Source: Burkholderiaceae bacterium DAT-1
Lineage (GTDB): Bacteria > Pseudomonadota > Gammaproteobacteria > Burkholderiales > Chitinimonadaceae
Reading direction: 5' to 3'
Length of the DNA: 64,000 nt
Assembly: GCA_019084025.1 (NCBI GenBank)
Contig: JAHRBI010000003.1
Coordinates: 124,001-188,000 of the forward strand
The notes under the pieces were generated by a model, which worked only from the letters and a program-made list of their open reading frames with translations, was not told where the DNA came from and searched no databases. A program made the translations under genes and the position numbers. Below are positions 25,682 to 34,362 of this stretch, in pieces (position 1 is the stretch's first letter; every line of letters begins with the position of its first letter).

Positions 25682-27877
25682 ATGTCTACCATGCTGACCA
25701 GACTCAAACAGCGCTTCACATCAACCAAGGTGCCACTTCGCCAGCAAATGGCGGATGTCGATTGCGGAGTCACCTGCCTCGCAATGATTCTTGAATACTT
25801 TGGAGCCGATTATCCGGTCAATGTCATCCGGTTGCGCTGCGAGCAATTTGGCCCGGCACAAACCACCACGGCGATCATCAAGGGCGCGCGGTCACTGGGG
25901 CTGGAAGCCAAAATGCTGGCGGTAGACTTTCCGACCCTGGGTCAGCTTCGACTGCCCGCTATCCTGCACTGGAACTTCAATCACTTTGTCGTACTGGAAC
26001 GCATCCAGGGCGATACGTTTACGATTGCCGATCCCGCCCTCGGTAGAAGTACCCTGAGTCGGGACGAGTTTGGCAAATGCTTTACCGGCATTGCGATCTC
26101 CCTCTCTCCGGGCGCAGCCTTCGTACCGGAAAAGCAGGATAAAACGCTTGAATTCAAGCGCTATCTTAAAGAAAACCTGCTGACCCCTGCCTGCGTACGC
26201 CAAGTCGGCAAGGTGATGTTTTTCTCGCTATGTATTCAGCTGCTTGCATTGGCCTACCCACTATTTAGCCATTACCTTGTTGACGTCATTTTGCCCATTC
26301 GCCAAGCCGACCTGATGTCGGTATTACTCCTGATGATCGGCATGTTTTTTGTCAGTGTAGTGATGACCGCGTGGCTCAGAGGCATTGCTATTGCCCAGCT
26401 CCACAAACAGATCGATACTGCCTTGCTCAATGGTTTTGTCTGCAAACTACTGCGATTACCCACCAATTTCTTTCTTGAGCGCTCTTCCGGGGAGATCAAC
26501 AGTCGCGCCATGTCCAATAGCGTGATCCGCGACACGCTGTCCAACGCTACCTTGTCGGCTTCACTTGATACCATCATGCTGCTGTTTAATCTGGGTACCT
26601 TGTTCTGGCTCAACATGCATTTTGCACTGGTGACAATTGGCCTATCCCTGATACAAGTGGTGAGCTATGTCGTTTATGCACGATCGCTACGTGATCCGGT
26701 GGCCGCAGAAACCAAGGCTCAGGCGGTCTATTTCTCGTACCTGAACGAAATGATTCACGGTATTCTGACCATCAAGGCCAACGCGGCAGAATCCCATGTC
26801 GAGCATAAATGGGGCGTCAAACTCGGCCACTATATGAGCCGGATCAACTTGCGCAATCAGGTCGAAGCGACCCATACCGCTATTTCCAATGGCCTGCGGC
26901 TCTCGATCCCGGCATTCCTCCTGTGGTATTCGGGCACGCTGTATATTCAAGGGGCGTGTACGCTGGGCGAGATTCTGGCCATGAACGCGATTGCCGCAAT
27001 GGTCTTTGGCCCGTTATCGAGTCTGGCTAATCTGGTACGCAGCTATCAGGACTTCCGGATTCATGGCGAACGAATGGGCGAGCTATGGCAGTATGCGAAC
27101 GAGCAGACTGAGTCTCACACCGAGGAAATTCAGGCATTCGGCGATATCTCGCTGGAGAACGTCGCATTTCGCTATCGCACATCCTCGCAAACCATTCTGA
27201 ATGGCTGCTCGCTCACCATTCATCAAGGTTCCCACTGCGCAATCGTCGGCCCTAGCGGATCGGGCAAGACCACCCTCGTCTCCCTTTTACTGGGCTTCCA
27301 GTTACCGACAGAAGGAACCGTGCGATATAACGGCATCCCACTGGATTCAATCAGACTCGACTCTCTGCGCTCACGCATTGGCTATGTAACGCAGCAGAAC
27401 TATCTGTTTAATGGCTCCATCAGGAGCAATATTGCCCTCGCCCGTCCCGATGCGCCCCTATCCGAAATCGAATGGGCTGCGGAGGTGGCCGGACTGCTAC
27501 AGGATATCCGGCATATGCCGCTCGGCTTTGATACCAACGTAGGCGAAGGCGGCGCAGCACTGTCGGGTGGACAAAAACAAAGACTGGCCATTGCGCGCGC
27601 GATTTTGAGCCGTCCCGAAATCCTGATCCTCGATGAGGCTACAAGCAATCTGGACGCCGAAACCGAGGCGAGGGTGATTGATGCGCTTGCCAGTATTTCG
27701 GCCACCCAAATCTGGATTACCCATCGCCTGTCATCGCTCAAGCACTGCGATCAAATCTACATCATGAATCAGGGACGCATTGTCGCATCAGGCACCAGCC
27801 ACGAACTGGCTGAAAGCAATGACTTTTTCAAGAACTGGCGGAAGCGGGAACTGAGCAATCAGGAAACAACTGCCTGA
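25682..27877 (+). CDS. lanT: LanT-type peptidase-containing ABC exporter (C39)
   Basis: 731 residues from the ATG at 25682; the frame extends upstream only by overlapping the previous gene. The C39 peptidase domain comes first with Cys28 in DVDCGVTCLAMIL, His101 in NFNHFVVLERI and Asp117 in IADPALG: it should cut both precursors after their Gly-Gly. Six membrane helices (about 170-420) follow. The nucleotide-binding domain has Walker A GPSGSGKT (523-530), the LSGGQKQRLAIARA signature and Walker B ILILDEATS. It lies 35 bases after the HlyD-like gene and completes the operon. No outer-membrane channel is encoded here, so a host TolC would be needed. Confidence 0.96.
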   Translation: MSTMLTRLKQRFTSTKVPLRQQMADVDCGVTCLAMILEYFGADYPVNVIRLRCEQFGPAQTTTAIIKGARSLGLEAKMLAVDFPTLGQLRLPAILHWNFNHFVVLERIQGDTFTIADPALGRSTLSRDEFGKCFTGIAISLSPGAAFVPEKQDKTLEFKRYLKENLLTPACVRQVGKVMFFSLCIQLLALAYPLFSHYLVDVILPIRQADLMSVLLLMIGMFFVSVVMTAWLRGIAIAQLHKQIDTALLNGFVCKLLRLPTNFFLERSSGEINSRAMSNSVIRDTLSNATLSASLDTIMLLFNLGTLFWLNMHFALVTIGLSLIQVVSYVVYARSLRDPVAAETKAQAVYFSYLNEMIHGILTIKANAAESHVEHKWGVKLGHYMSRINLRNQVEATHTAISNGLRLSIPAFLLWYSGTLYIQGACTLGEILAMNAIAAMVFGPLSSLANLVRSYQDFRIHGERMGELWQYANEQTESHTEEIQAFGDISLENVAFRYRTSSQTILNGCSLTIHQGSHCAIVGPSGSGKTTLVSLLLGFQLPTEGTVRYNGIPLDSIRLDSLRSRIGYVTQQNYLFNGSIRSNIALARPDAPLSEIEWAAEVAGLLQDIRHMPLGFDTNVGEGGAALSGGQKQRLAIARAILSRPEILILDEATSNLDAETEARVIDALASISATQIWITHRLSSLKHCDQIYIMNQGRIVASGTSHELAESNDFFKNWRKRELSNQETTA

Positions 27878-27900
27878 GTCTTCGCGCCAGATGGTCGCGC

Positions 27901-27928
27901 CTTGCCCGGTCAGCGAGATTCGGGCAAG
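27901..27928 (+). terminator. Hairpin after lanT
   Basis: CTTGCCCG (27901-27908) pairs with CGGGCAAG (27921-27928), 23 bases after the lanT stop, with a GCGC on both flanks that could extend the stem with a bulge. No U-tract follows, so termination strength is doubtful. Confidence 0.4.
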
Positions 27929-27976
27929 ACGCGCTGCTGCGATTGAACCGTCTTTCGTGGACGACACGCGAACGCA

Positions 27977-28132
27977 CTACTGCCCAACGAAATGCTCCAG
28001 CTCCTGAGCCCAGGTTTTTTTGCCATGCAGATGATGGTGGGTGATGGTTCGGTAGAAATGCGACAAGCCCAGTAAAAACAATGCCAGCAGTACAACAATC
28101 GTCCCGGCAAGGGCCGCAATCAGCATATCCAT
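27977..28132 (-). CDS. 51-residue single-pass membrane protein
   Basis: The ATG at 28132 is preceded by AAAAGGATACGGGAC, a good ribosome site. The frame has 51 codons: residues 4-24 form a membrane helix (LIAALAGTIVVLLALFLLGL), then a basic and His-rich stretch (HFYRTITHHHLHGKK), then an amphipathic end (TWAQELEHFVGQ). It is convergent with lanT and divergent from the EF-hand gene. The family is not recognised. A role in immunity to the lanthipeptide is conceivable from position and size but has no sequence support. Confidence 0.68.
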   Translation of the reverse strand: MDMLIAALAGTIVVLLALFLLGLSHFYRTITHHHLHGKKTWAQELEHFVGQ

Positions 28133-28366
28133 GTCCCGTATCCTTTTAATGTGGCAGAAGCCGTAGTCTGTGCAATCGCCGCCCGCAGTTCAAATGACAC
28201 TGCCAGATGGTCACTTGTGCGCTGGCGCAATTGCGACAGACAAACGATCATTTGAGGCACCTGCCCCCGTCAGGATGATGAAGGAAAATCGGATACCGCG
28301 AACGTGATGACGTCCCGATAGCGGGCAGTGTAGGATGGGCTATCCAGAACGAGGGTACAGTCCAAC

Positions 28367-30259
28367 ATGGCGCAGCATCCATCTCATACGTGGCGTTTTT
28401 TCCGCGCAGGCGGATTCGATCAGGTTCGCATCGACACGGTTGCGGATCTTTTATCTATTGGCGAACTCGACCAGAAGTTGTGGATGGCGCTGTCCTGCCC
28501 GGTCAAAGGGATTGAATTCGACACTCGCACCCTGTCCCTGATTGATACGGATCAGGATGGTCACATTCGTCCGCCTGAACTCATTGCAGCCGTCGAATGG
28601 GCCGCCAGCCACCTCATCGACCACAGTGCGCTGCTGATGGGTCATCAAGGTCTGCCGCTCGCAGCCATTGCCAAAGATCAGCCCGCCAGTACACCTATTT
28701 ATCAGGCAGGACAACTGCTTGCGCAGCAGGCTGGTCTGACCGAGGATGCCCGCATTACCGTCGAAATGGCCAGTAGCGGTCTGGCAGTACACCTCGAGGA
28801 GGCGATGAGTCGCTGGGCGCATGAAGGTGGCGCCTATCAGGTTTTGGGCGAGCAGACAGAGGCCGCGTGGCAGGCCATGAGTGCGGTTTCCGCCAAAATC
28901 GACGACTTTTTTGTTCGCTGCAAACTGGCCGCCTATCAAGCCAGTGCCAGTGAAGCATTCAATGCCAGCGCCGACGATTTCCGCGCGCTGGCGGGACTGT
29001 CATTGCAAACCGATCAGTCCGAATTGCTGCGCCTACCCATGGCTCGAATCGATGCTCACGCATCCCTGCCACTGCTAGAAGGCTGCAACCCGGCCTGGGC
29101 AGACTTGCTGGCGGCATTCAATGCAACGGTCGTCTCACCCTTGCTGGGTGAGCGCACCCATTTAAGCTATCCGGAGTGGTTGGACATCACGGCAAAACTG
29201 GCCCCTTATGGTCAGTGGTTAATGAGTAAACCTGACCCGGCCACCATGGGCGATGGCGTCCGGGATCTGGAAAAACTGGTGCGATACGCACGTGATCTGC
29301 TGCCGCTCGCTAACAACTTCGTGGCGTTCAAGGATTTTTACACCCGTCAGGGTCAGGCAACATTCCAGCTCGGTACGCTGTATCTGGACGGACGCTCGTG
29401 CGAACTGTGTGTCGCCGCCGACGACGTCACGCGACATGCAAGCCTCGCCAGCCTGTCGCGTATGTGTCTCGTTTACTGTGAATGTACGCGCGGAGCCGAC
29501 AAGATGCAGATCGCGGCTGCGTTTACTGCAGGCGATTCTGACCAGCTAATCGTGGGACGCAATGGCGTGTTCTACGACCGCCAAGGCCGCGACTGGCGTG
29601 CAACCATTGTCCGCATGTTGGATAATCCCATCAGCCTGAAACAGGCATTCTGGTTCCCGTACAAGCAGGCAGGCCGTTTAATGGGTGAGCAGATCGCCAA
29701 GATTGCCGCCAATAAAGCCAAATCGTCGCAGGATGGTGTCGCCTCTGTCGTCACGCAGGCCTCGACCAAAATCGATGTCGCGGTACCTCACGGCAAAACA
29801 CATCCCCCTCATCATCCCGCGCCGGCACAACCTTTCGATGCTGGGCGATTTGCAGGTATTTTTGCGGCAATCGGTCTGGCAGTCGGTGCGCTGGGCACCG
29901 CAATCGCCTCGATCATCTCGGGCTTGCTGGCTCTGCACTGGTGGCAATTGCCGCTTGCCATTGCCGGTGTGATGCTGATCATCTCCGGCCCGTCCGTGGT
30001 CATGGCATGGTTCAAATTACGCAGCCGCAATCTCGGCCCGATTCTCGATGCCAATGGCTGGGCCATCAATGCCCGCGCGCGTATCAACATTCCATTTGGC
30101 ACAGCCTTGACGCGGGTCGCGCAACTGCCTGCAGATGCGCAACGGTCGCTCACCGACCCGTATGCCGAAAAGCCCAGTAAGTGGCCGTGGGTGGTCGGCG
30201 TATCCATTCTGGCGGGCGCTGCCATTGCTGTCTGGTGGCTGATGAAGCACGGACATTAA
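28367..30259 (+). CDS. Large EF-hand membrane protein of unknown function
   Basis: 630 residues. A complete EF-hand calcium loop lies near residue 59: DTDQDGHIRPPE, with Asp at positions 1, 3 and 5, Gly at 6 and Glu at 12. A long soluble region without known motifs follows, then a His/Pro-rich linker (KTHPPHHPAPAQP, near 485), two membrane helices (about 500-525 and 530-553) and a last helix near the C-terminus (VVGVSILAGAAIAVWWL). No signal peptide is present, so the large N-terminal part is probably cytoplasmic. GAGGG lies before the ATG. It appears to be a calcium-responsive inner-membrane protein, but no enzyme activity can be proposed. Confidence 0.8.
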   Translation: MAQHPSHTWRFFRAGGFDQVRIDTVADLLSIGELDQKLWMALSCPVKGIEFDTRTLSLIDTDQDGHIRPPELIAAVEWAASHLIDHSALLMGHQGLPLAAIAKDQPASTPIYQAGQLLAQQAGLTEDARITVEMASSGLAVHLEEAMSRWAHEGGAYQVLGEQTEAAWQAMSAVSAKIDDFFVRCKLAAYQASASEAFNASADDFRALAGLSLQTDQSELLRLPMARIDAHASLPLLEGCNPAWADLLAAFNATVVSPLLGERTHLSYPEWLDITAKLAPYGQWLMSKPDPATMGDGVRDLEKLVRYARDLLPLANNFVAFKDFYTRQGQATFQLGTLYLDGRSCELCVAADDVTRHASLASLSRMCLVYCECTRGADKMQIAAAFTAGDSDQLIVGRNGVFYDRQGRDWRATIVRMLDNPISLKQAFWFPYKQAGRLMGEQIAKIAANKAKSSQDGVASVVTQASTKIDVAVPHGKTHPPHHPAPAQPFDAGRFAGIFAAIGLAVGALGTAIASIISGLLALHWWQLPLAIAGVMLIISGPSVVMAWFKLRSRNLGPILDANGWAINARARINIPFGTALTRVAQLPADAQRSLTDPYAEKPSKWPWVVGVSILAGAAIAVWWLMKHGH

Positions 30260-30350
30260 TACGTCGGAGCCCATGCGGATGGATGGGAAAAGGATGAGTG
30301 CGTCGATGTTGTCGGCGCACTCCCGCTGTATGGCGGCATGCAAGAAACGA

Positions 30351-30968
30351 TCAGCGGTTGGCTACCAGTCCAATGCCCATCGCGATCATGGTGAGCGCCA
30401 CAAAGGAATCCAGTACACGCCAGGCAAACGCCCGACGGAAGAATGGCGCCAGTAAGCGCGCACCATACCCCAGCAGCACAAACCAGGTCAGACTGGCGGT
30501 ACACGCCCCCAGCCAGAACAGCCAGCGGCCGCCCTCGCCCGCTTGATTACCAAGCGCCCCCAGCAGAATCACGGTGTCGAGGTACACATGAGGATTCAGA
30601 AAGGTGAACCCCGCGCAGGCTAACAATGCGGCCTTCAAACCCGTCCCCTGCGATCCGTCGACCTCCATGCTGCTATCGTTCAAGGCGCGCAATGCAGCCT
30701 TGCCACCGTAAACAAACATAAATACCGCACCCGCCCAGGTCGCCACTACCAGCGCTTGCGGCCAGGCCTCAATCACTACCCCCAGACCCGCAATCCCGGC
30801 GCCGATCAAAATCGCATCAGCCGTCACACAGAATGCAACGAGTGGCAGCACATGTTCGCCGCGAATCCCTTGCCGCAAGATAAACGCATTCTGTGTACCA
30901 ATTGCGGCAATCAGCACCAGACAAGACATCAGACCCGTAAAATATGCAGTCCACATGATTGAATCCAT
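30351..30968 (-). CDS. argO: LysE/ArgO-family amino acid exporter
   Basis: 205 residues with six hydrophobic helices. The LysE signatures AAIGTQNAFILRQGI near the start and FTFLNPHVYLDTVILLG are both present and give a close fit to ArgO, the arginine (and lysine/canavanine) exporter. AAGGA precedes the ATG at 30968. It is transcribed divergently from an ArgP-type regulator, 92 bases apart, which is the known control arrangement, so arginine-responsive activation is expected. Confidence 0.93.
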   Translation of the reverse strand: MDSIMWTAYFTGLMSCLVLIAAIGTQNAFILRQGIRGEHVLPLVAFCVTADAILIGAGIAGLGVVIEAWPQALVVATWAGAVFMFVYGGKAALRALNDSSMEVDGSQGTGLKAALLACAGFTFLNPHVYLDTVILLGALGNQAGEGGRWLFWLGACTASLTWFVLLGYGARLLAPFFRRAFAWRVLDSFVALTMIAMGIGLVANR

Positions 30969-31060
30969 TCAGTTATTTCCTTAACACCTCGCCATGTTGC
31001 CTTGGCCAACCAGATCAAACCAGCTAATATTTCTTATCTTGGATTAATTTTTCTTAATAT

Positions 31061-31981
31061 ATGAAATTGGACAGCGGGCAACTGGCTGCATTTTCTGCCG
31101 TACTGAATGAGGGTAGCTTCGAGCGCGCAGCGGCGCGTCTGCATGTCACACCTTCAGCCGTTAGTCAGCGGGTGAAGCAACTGGAAGAGCGCATCGGTCA
31201 GATCCTGATTCAGCGCACCACACCGTGCGCGCCAACAGAGGCGGGGCAGCGCCTGCTGCGACACGCCGAACAGCTCGCCTTGCTCGAAAGTGAAACGCTG
31301 CTTGCGCTGGGCTTAAATGATGACGGCAGCACCCTGCGTCCGCGCCTGTCTCTGGCCGTCAATGCAGATTCGCTGGATACCTGGTTTGCCGATGTCTTTG
31401 CCAGTGTGGCGCAAGATGGACGCTTTAGCGTGGATATTCGGGTGGAAGATCAGGATCATTCGCTGGCTCTGTTACGTGACGGCTCAGTCATGGCTGCGAT
31501 TTCAGCCAGCGCTGATGCCATTCAAGGCTGTCATGCAGAGCAGCTGGGTGTCATGCCCTATGTGTCTACCGCCTCTGCGACGTTTCATCAGCGGTATTTT
31601 CCGGATGGGGTGACGATGTCAGGCCTCAGCCAGGCGCCCATGCTGACCTTCAATCGCAAAGATGCCCTGCAGCTCGTCTACCTGAGCCAGCTTGCCCCGG
31701 ACGCCCCTGCCCCGCCTACGCATTATGTTCCCTCTGTCACCGGCTTTTTCCATGCAGCCCGCCACGGGCTTGGCTGGGGCATGATGCCGGAGCCACTGGC
31801 CCGTGAGGCACTGCAATCGGGGGAATTGGTAGAGTTGCTACCCGGTATGCGGCTGGATGTGCCGCTGTACTGGCATCGGTGGCGGATTCGTTCACCCATG
31901 CTCGATAGCCTCAGCCAGATTATCCGTCAGGCGGCGCTCGCGCATCTGCTCCCGGCTGTCCACTCACCCAAAGACACTTAA
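31061..31981 (+). CDS. argP: LysR-family regulator ArgP
   Basis: 306 residues. The N-terminal winged helix-turn-helix reads LAAFSAVLNEGSFERAAARLHVTPSAVSQRVKQLEERIGQ, and the effector domain begins near residue 90. QLAAFSAVLNEGSFERAA and RTTPCAPTEAGQRLLRHAEQ are typical of ArgP (IciA). ArgP binds arginine or lysine and controls argO, the gene transcribed divergently from it. The shared 92-base spacer, AT-rich near 31025-31060, should hold the operator and both promoters. Confidence 0.93.
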   Translation: MKLDSGQLAAFSAVLNEGSFERAAARLHVTPSAVSQRVKQLEERIGQILIQRTTPCAPTEAGQRLLRHAEQLALLESETLLALGLNDDGSTLRPRLSLAVNADSLDTWFADVFASVAQDGRFSVDIRVEDQDHSLALLRDGSVMAAISASADAIQGCHAEQLGVMPYVSTASATFHQRYFPDGVTMSGLSQAPMLTFNRKDALQLVYLSQLAPDAPAPPTHYVPSVTGFFHAARHGLGWGMMPEPLAREALQSGELVELLPGMRLDVPLYWHRWRIRSPMLDSLSQIIRQAALAHLLPAVHSPKDT

Positions 31982-32082
31982 CCACAGGCCGGACAGTTTT
32001 ACGTCATTCAACGAGGCTGCTCATGCCATCATGCACCCACCTGCGCTAAGGTGCGACATTTAAACGACTTGAGGATATTCAT

Positions 32083-33861
32083 GTGATGCGGTTTATCAAT
32101 TCCCTATATGCAGGCTGTGCGGCGCTTGGCGGCCTGCTGGCCACAATGCCGGTCTACGCTGATGCCTTTGACGACTGGGCGAATCGGCTTGCCGAGCAAC
32201 GTATGCTCGTCAATCCCGAGGGCGCCACGGCGCAACAATATTTTCAGGGCGATATTCAAGCCAAACTCGACGCGCAACTGACCCGCCGCGACTACGCGTA
32301 CCGGCAACAGCGTGTCAAAGAGGCACACGAGACCCTGCAGGCATTGCAGGGATTCAAGCCCGACCAACTCAGTCCGCAACAGCGCATCAGCGCAGGCATC
32401 ATTGCTTTTTCGGCACAGGGCACTGTGGACGCCGATCGCTTTGCCGACTATGACTTTGTTTTCAATCAATTCAATGGCCTACATGTCAGACTGGTAAACT
32501 TTCTCAGCCAGACTCACCCCATTAGAAATAAGCGTGATATTGAGCATTATCTGAGCAGGTTACATCAGGTGGCAGAGGTCATGGATGTTGGCATCGCACG
32601 TGCCCAGGAGCAGGACAAGCGTGGCATTCTGATGCCGCGTTTTATCACTACTGCAGCCATCGGCCAGTTCGACCGTTTTCTGGAGGGCGAGGAAGCGGCC
32701 AATATCCTTGTGACCAGCCTAAAGCAGCGCATGAGCTTGCTCACAGATATCCCGCAAACAGAACAGACAAGTACATTGATAGCAGCGGAACGCGGCGTCG
32801 CAAACGAAATCCTGCCAGCATTCCGCCGGGCAAAAGCATTGCTGACGGAGCAACTCCCGCACACCACGGACGATACCGGCCTGTGGCGCTTCCCGGATGG
32901 GAAAGCAGCCTATGCCGTCTATCTGCACCGCATGACAACCACGTCAATGGACGCAGAAGAGATTCATGCCTTGGGACTCAAGGAAGTAGCACGCATCGAA
33001 GCACAGATGGATGGCTTGCTGAACTCGCTGGGCTATCGCGAAGGCACCATTCAGGCACGCATGAGTCAGCTCAGCCAGGCGCTGCAACCCATGGGTGAAG
33101 CTCCGCAACAGCAGCTGCTTGATCGCTATAGCGAGATCGTCAAGGATGCACTGGTACGTGCTACGCCCCTGTTTGACACGATGCCCAAAGCGCCCGTGGT
33201 CGTTAAACGCGAACCGGTCTTTACCGAAAAGACCGCCGCTGCGCATTACTCCGCGCCCTCAGAAGATGGGTCGCGTCCTGGCATTTTCTGGGTGCCCTTG
33301 CCCGGCCCCAGCTTCCGTGTGATCAGCATGCGCTCGCTGGCTTACCACGAAGCCATTCCGGGTCATCACTTCCAGATTGCCCTGCAGCAGGAAAACCCTT
33401 CATTGCCCGATTTCCGCCGCAAACGCGTATTTGGCGAGGGCTCTGCCTATGTAGAAGGCTGGGCACTGTATGCCGAACAACTGGCTGAAGAAAACGGCTG
33501 GTATGAAGGAGATACGGTGGGACTGCTAGGCAAGCTGGAGTCTGAACTCTTCCGGGCAAGACGCCTGGTTGTGGATACCGGCTTGCATGCAATGAAGTGG
33601 ACACGTCAGCAGGCCATCGACTACGGCATTACGCCCGTTGAAGTAGATCGATATGTGGTGAATCCGGGGCAAGCATGCGCCTACAAAATCGGCATGCTGA
33701 AACTGCTGGCCTTGCGCCATCTGGCTCAGGAAAAGCTGGGTGAACGCTTTTCGATCAAGGCTTTCCACCAGTTAATTCTCACGACTGGCGATGTGCCCCT
33801 TGATGTACTGGAAACCGTGGTCAATGACTGGATTAGCCAGCAGAAGTCTGCAGCTCGCTAA
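32083..33861 (+). CDS. Secreted DUF885 metallopeptidase-like protein
   Basis: 592 residues. GAGGA at 32071 fits the GTG at 32083, with the next ATG at 32086 almost as good. Signal peptide to about residue 26 (TMPVYA). The DUF885 core contains the zinc motif YHEAIPGHHFQIALQ, in which HEAIPGH replaces HExxH, and downstream RKRVFGEGSAYVEGWALYAEQLAEE provides the third ligand (Glu) region. It ends with YVVNPGQACAYKIGMLKLLALR, also typical. These are predicted carboxypeptidase-like zinc enzymes of the periplasm. Its last 29 bases overlap the end of speD on the other strand. Confidence 0.9.
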   Translation: MMRFINSLYAGCAALGGLLATMPVYADAFDDWANRLAEQRMLVNPEGATAQQYFQGDIQAKLDAQLTRRDYAYRQQRVKEAHETLQALQGFKPDQLSPQQRISAGIIAFSAQGTVDADRFADYDFVFNQFNGLHVRLVNFLSQTHPIRNKRDIEHYLSRLHQVAEVMDVGIARAQEQDKRGILMPRFITTAAIGQFDRFLEGEEAANILVTSLKQRMSLLTDIPQTEQTSTLIAAERGVANEILPAFRRAKALLTEQLPHTTDDTGLWRFPDGKAAYAVYLHRMTTTSMDAEEIHALGLKEVARIEAQMDGLLNSLGYREGTIQARMSQLSQALQPMGEAPQQQLLDRYSEIVKDALVRATPLFDTMPKAPVVVKREPVFTEKTAAAHYSAPSEDGSRPGIFWVPLPGPSFRVISMRSLAYHEAIPGHHFQIALQQENPSLPDFRRKRVFGEGSAYVEGWALYAEQLAEENGWYEGDTVGLLGKLESELFRARRLVVDTGLHAMKWTRQQAIDYGITPVEVDRYVVNPGQACAYKIGMLKLLALRHLAQEKLGERFSIKAFHQLILTTGDVPLDVLETVVNDWISQQKSAAR

Positions 33862-34207
33862 TCTGTCCGCGCGCCACTGTTTTCGACACCACCTGTGCCG
33901 GGGCAAACACCTGGCGCAGGTGGGCAAGCGCTGCATCGAGCTGCGGTTGCCCGCACATGAATAGGTCGAGCGCTGCATAGCCATGCTCGGGCCAGGTGTG
34001 GATACTCAGGTGCGATTCTTTTAGCAGCAGCACGCCTGTCACACCCATGCCCTCACCGAAATGATGAACATGGCCACCAATCACGGTGGCGCCCGCCAAC
34101 CGGGCGGCCTCGCGCAAAGCCGCTTCCACCCGCTCGGGTTGCATCAGCACGTTGAGCGGGCAACCATAAAAATCCGCCAGCACATGGCGTCCCAGCACCT
34201 GCGTCAT
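33833..34207 (-). CDS. speD: S-adenosylmethionine decarboxylase, prokaryotic type
   Basis: 124 residues, the size of the short SpeH-type enzymes. The self-cleavage site KESHLSIHTWPE is intact: cleavage before Ser65 makes the pyruvoyl group, His66 follows, and Cys85 in LFMCGQ is the expected proton donor. It makes decarboxylated SAM, the aminopropyl donor for spermidine-type synthesis. The start overlaps the stop of the Gly-Ser-rich mini-gene (ATGA), so it is the last gene of the DUF350-SPFH-DUF4178 operon. A transmembrane aminopropyltransferase is encoded divergently at 37340. Confidence 0.95.
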   Translation of the reverse strand: MTQVLGRHVLADFYGCPLNVLMQPERVEAALREAARLAGATVIGGHVHHFGEGMGVTGVLLLKESHLSIHTWPEHGYAALDLFMCGQPQLDAALAHLRQVFAPAQVVSKTVARGQISELQTSAG

Positions 34208-34362
34208 TTATGCCCGCCAGAACTCCAGCCGGAACTATGGCCACTGCCCCAGCCGCGTGAATAGCCGCTGCTACTGCTGCTTCCCGGCCCGGAAAACAGA
34301 TTGATCAGGGTCGCCAGCCCGACGACCACGACGCAATACATCAGATAGGTGCGTGGCGTCAT
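34204..34362 (-). CDS. Small Gly/Ser-rich single-pass membrane protein
   Basis: 52 residues from the ATG at 34362, which overlaps the stop of the upstream gene by one base (TGATG) with AGGAGAGGATTG before it; the frame to 34419 lies inside that gene. Residues 4-23 form a membrane helix (RTYLMYCVVVVGLATLINLF). The tail is built of Gly, Ser, Trp and His (GPGSSSSSGYSRGWGS, then GHSSGWSSGGHK). Its own stop overlaps the speD start. Tight coupling on both sides shows it is a real part of the operon. Function unknown; the flexible tail might be a modification target or a binding arm. Confidence 0.8.
   Translation of the reverse strand: MTPRTYLMYCVVVVGLATLINLFSGPGSSSSSGYSRGWGSGHSSGWSSGGHK

Noticed and set aside
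27910-28119. 69-codon minus-strand frame with TTG start
   Set aside because: It overlaps the better 51-codon membrane protein frame in another phase, has no ribosome site and its product looks random.
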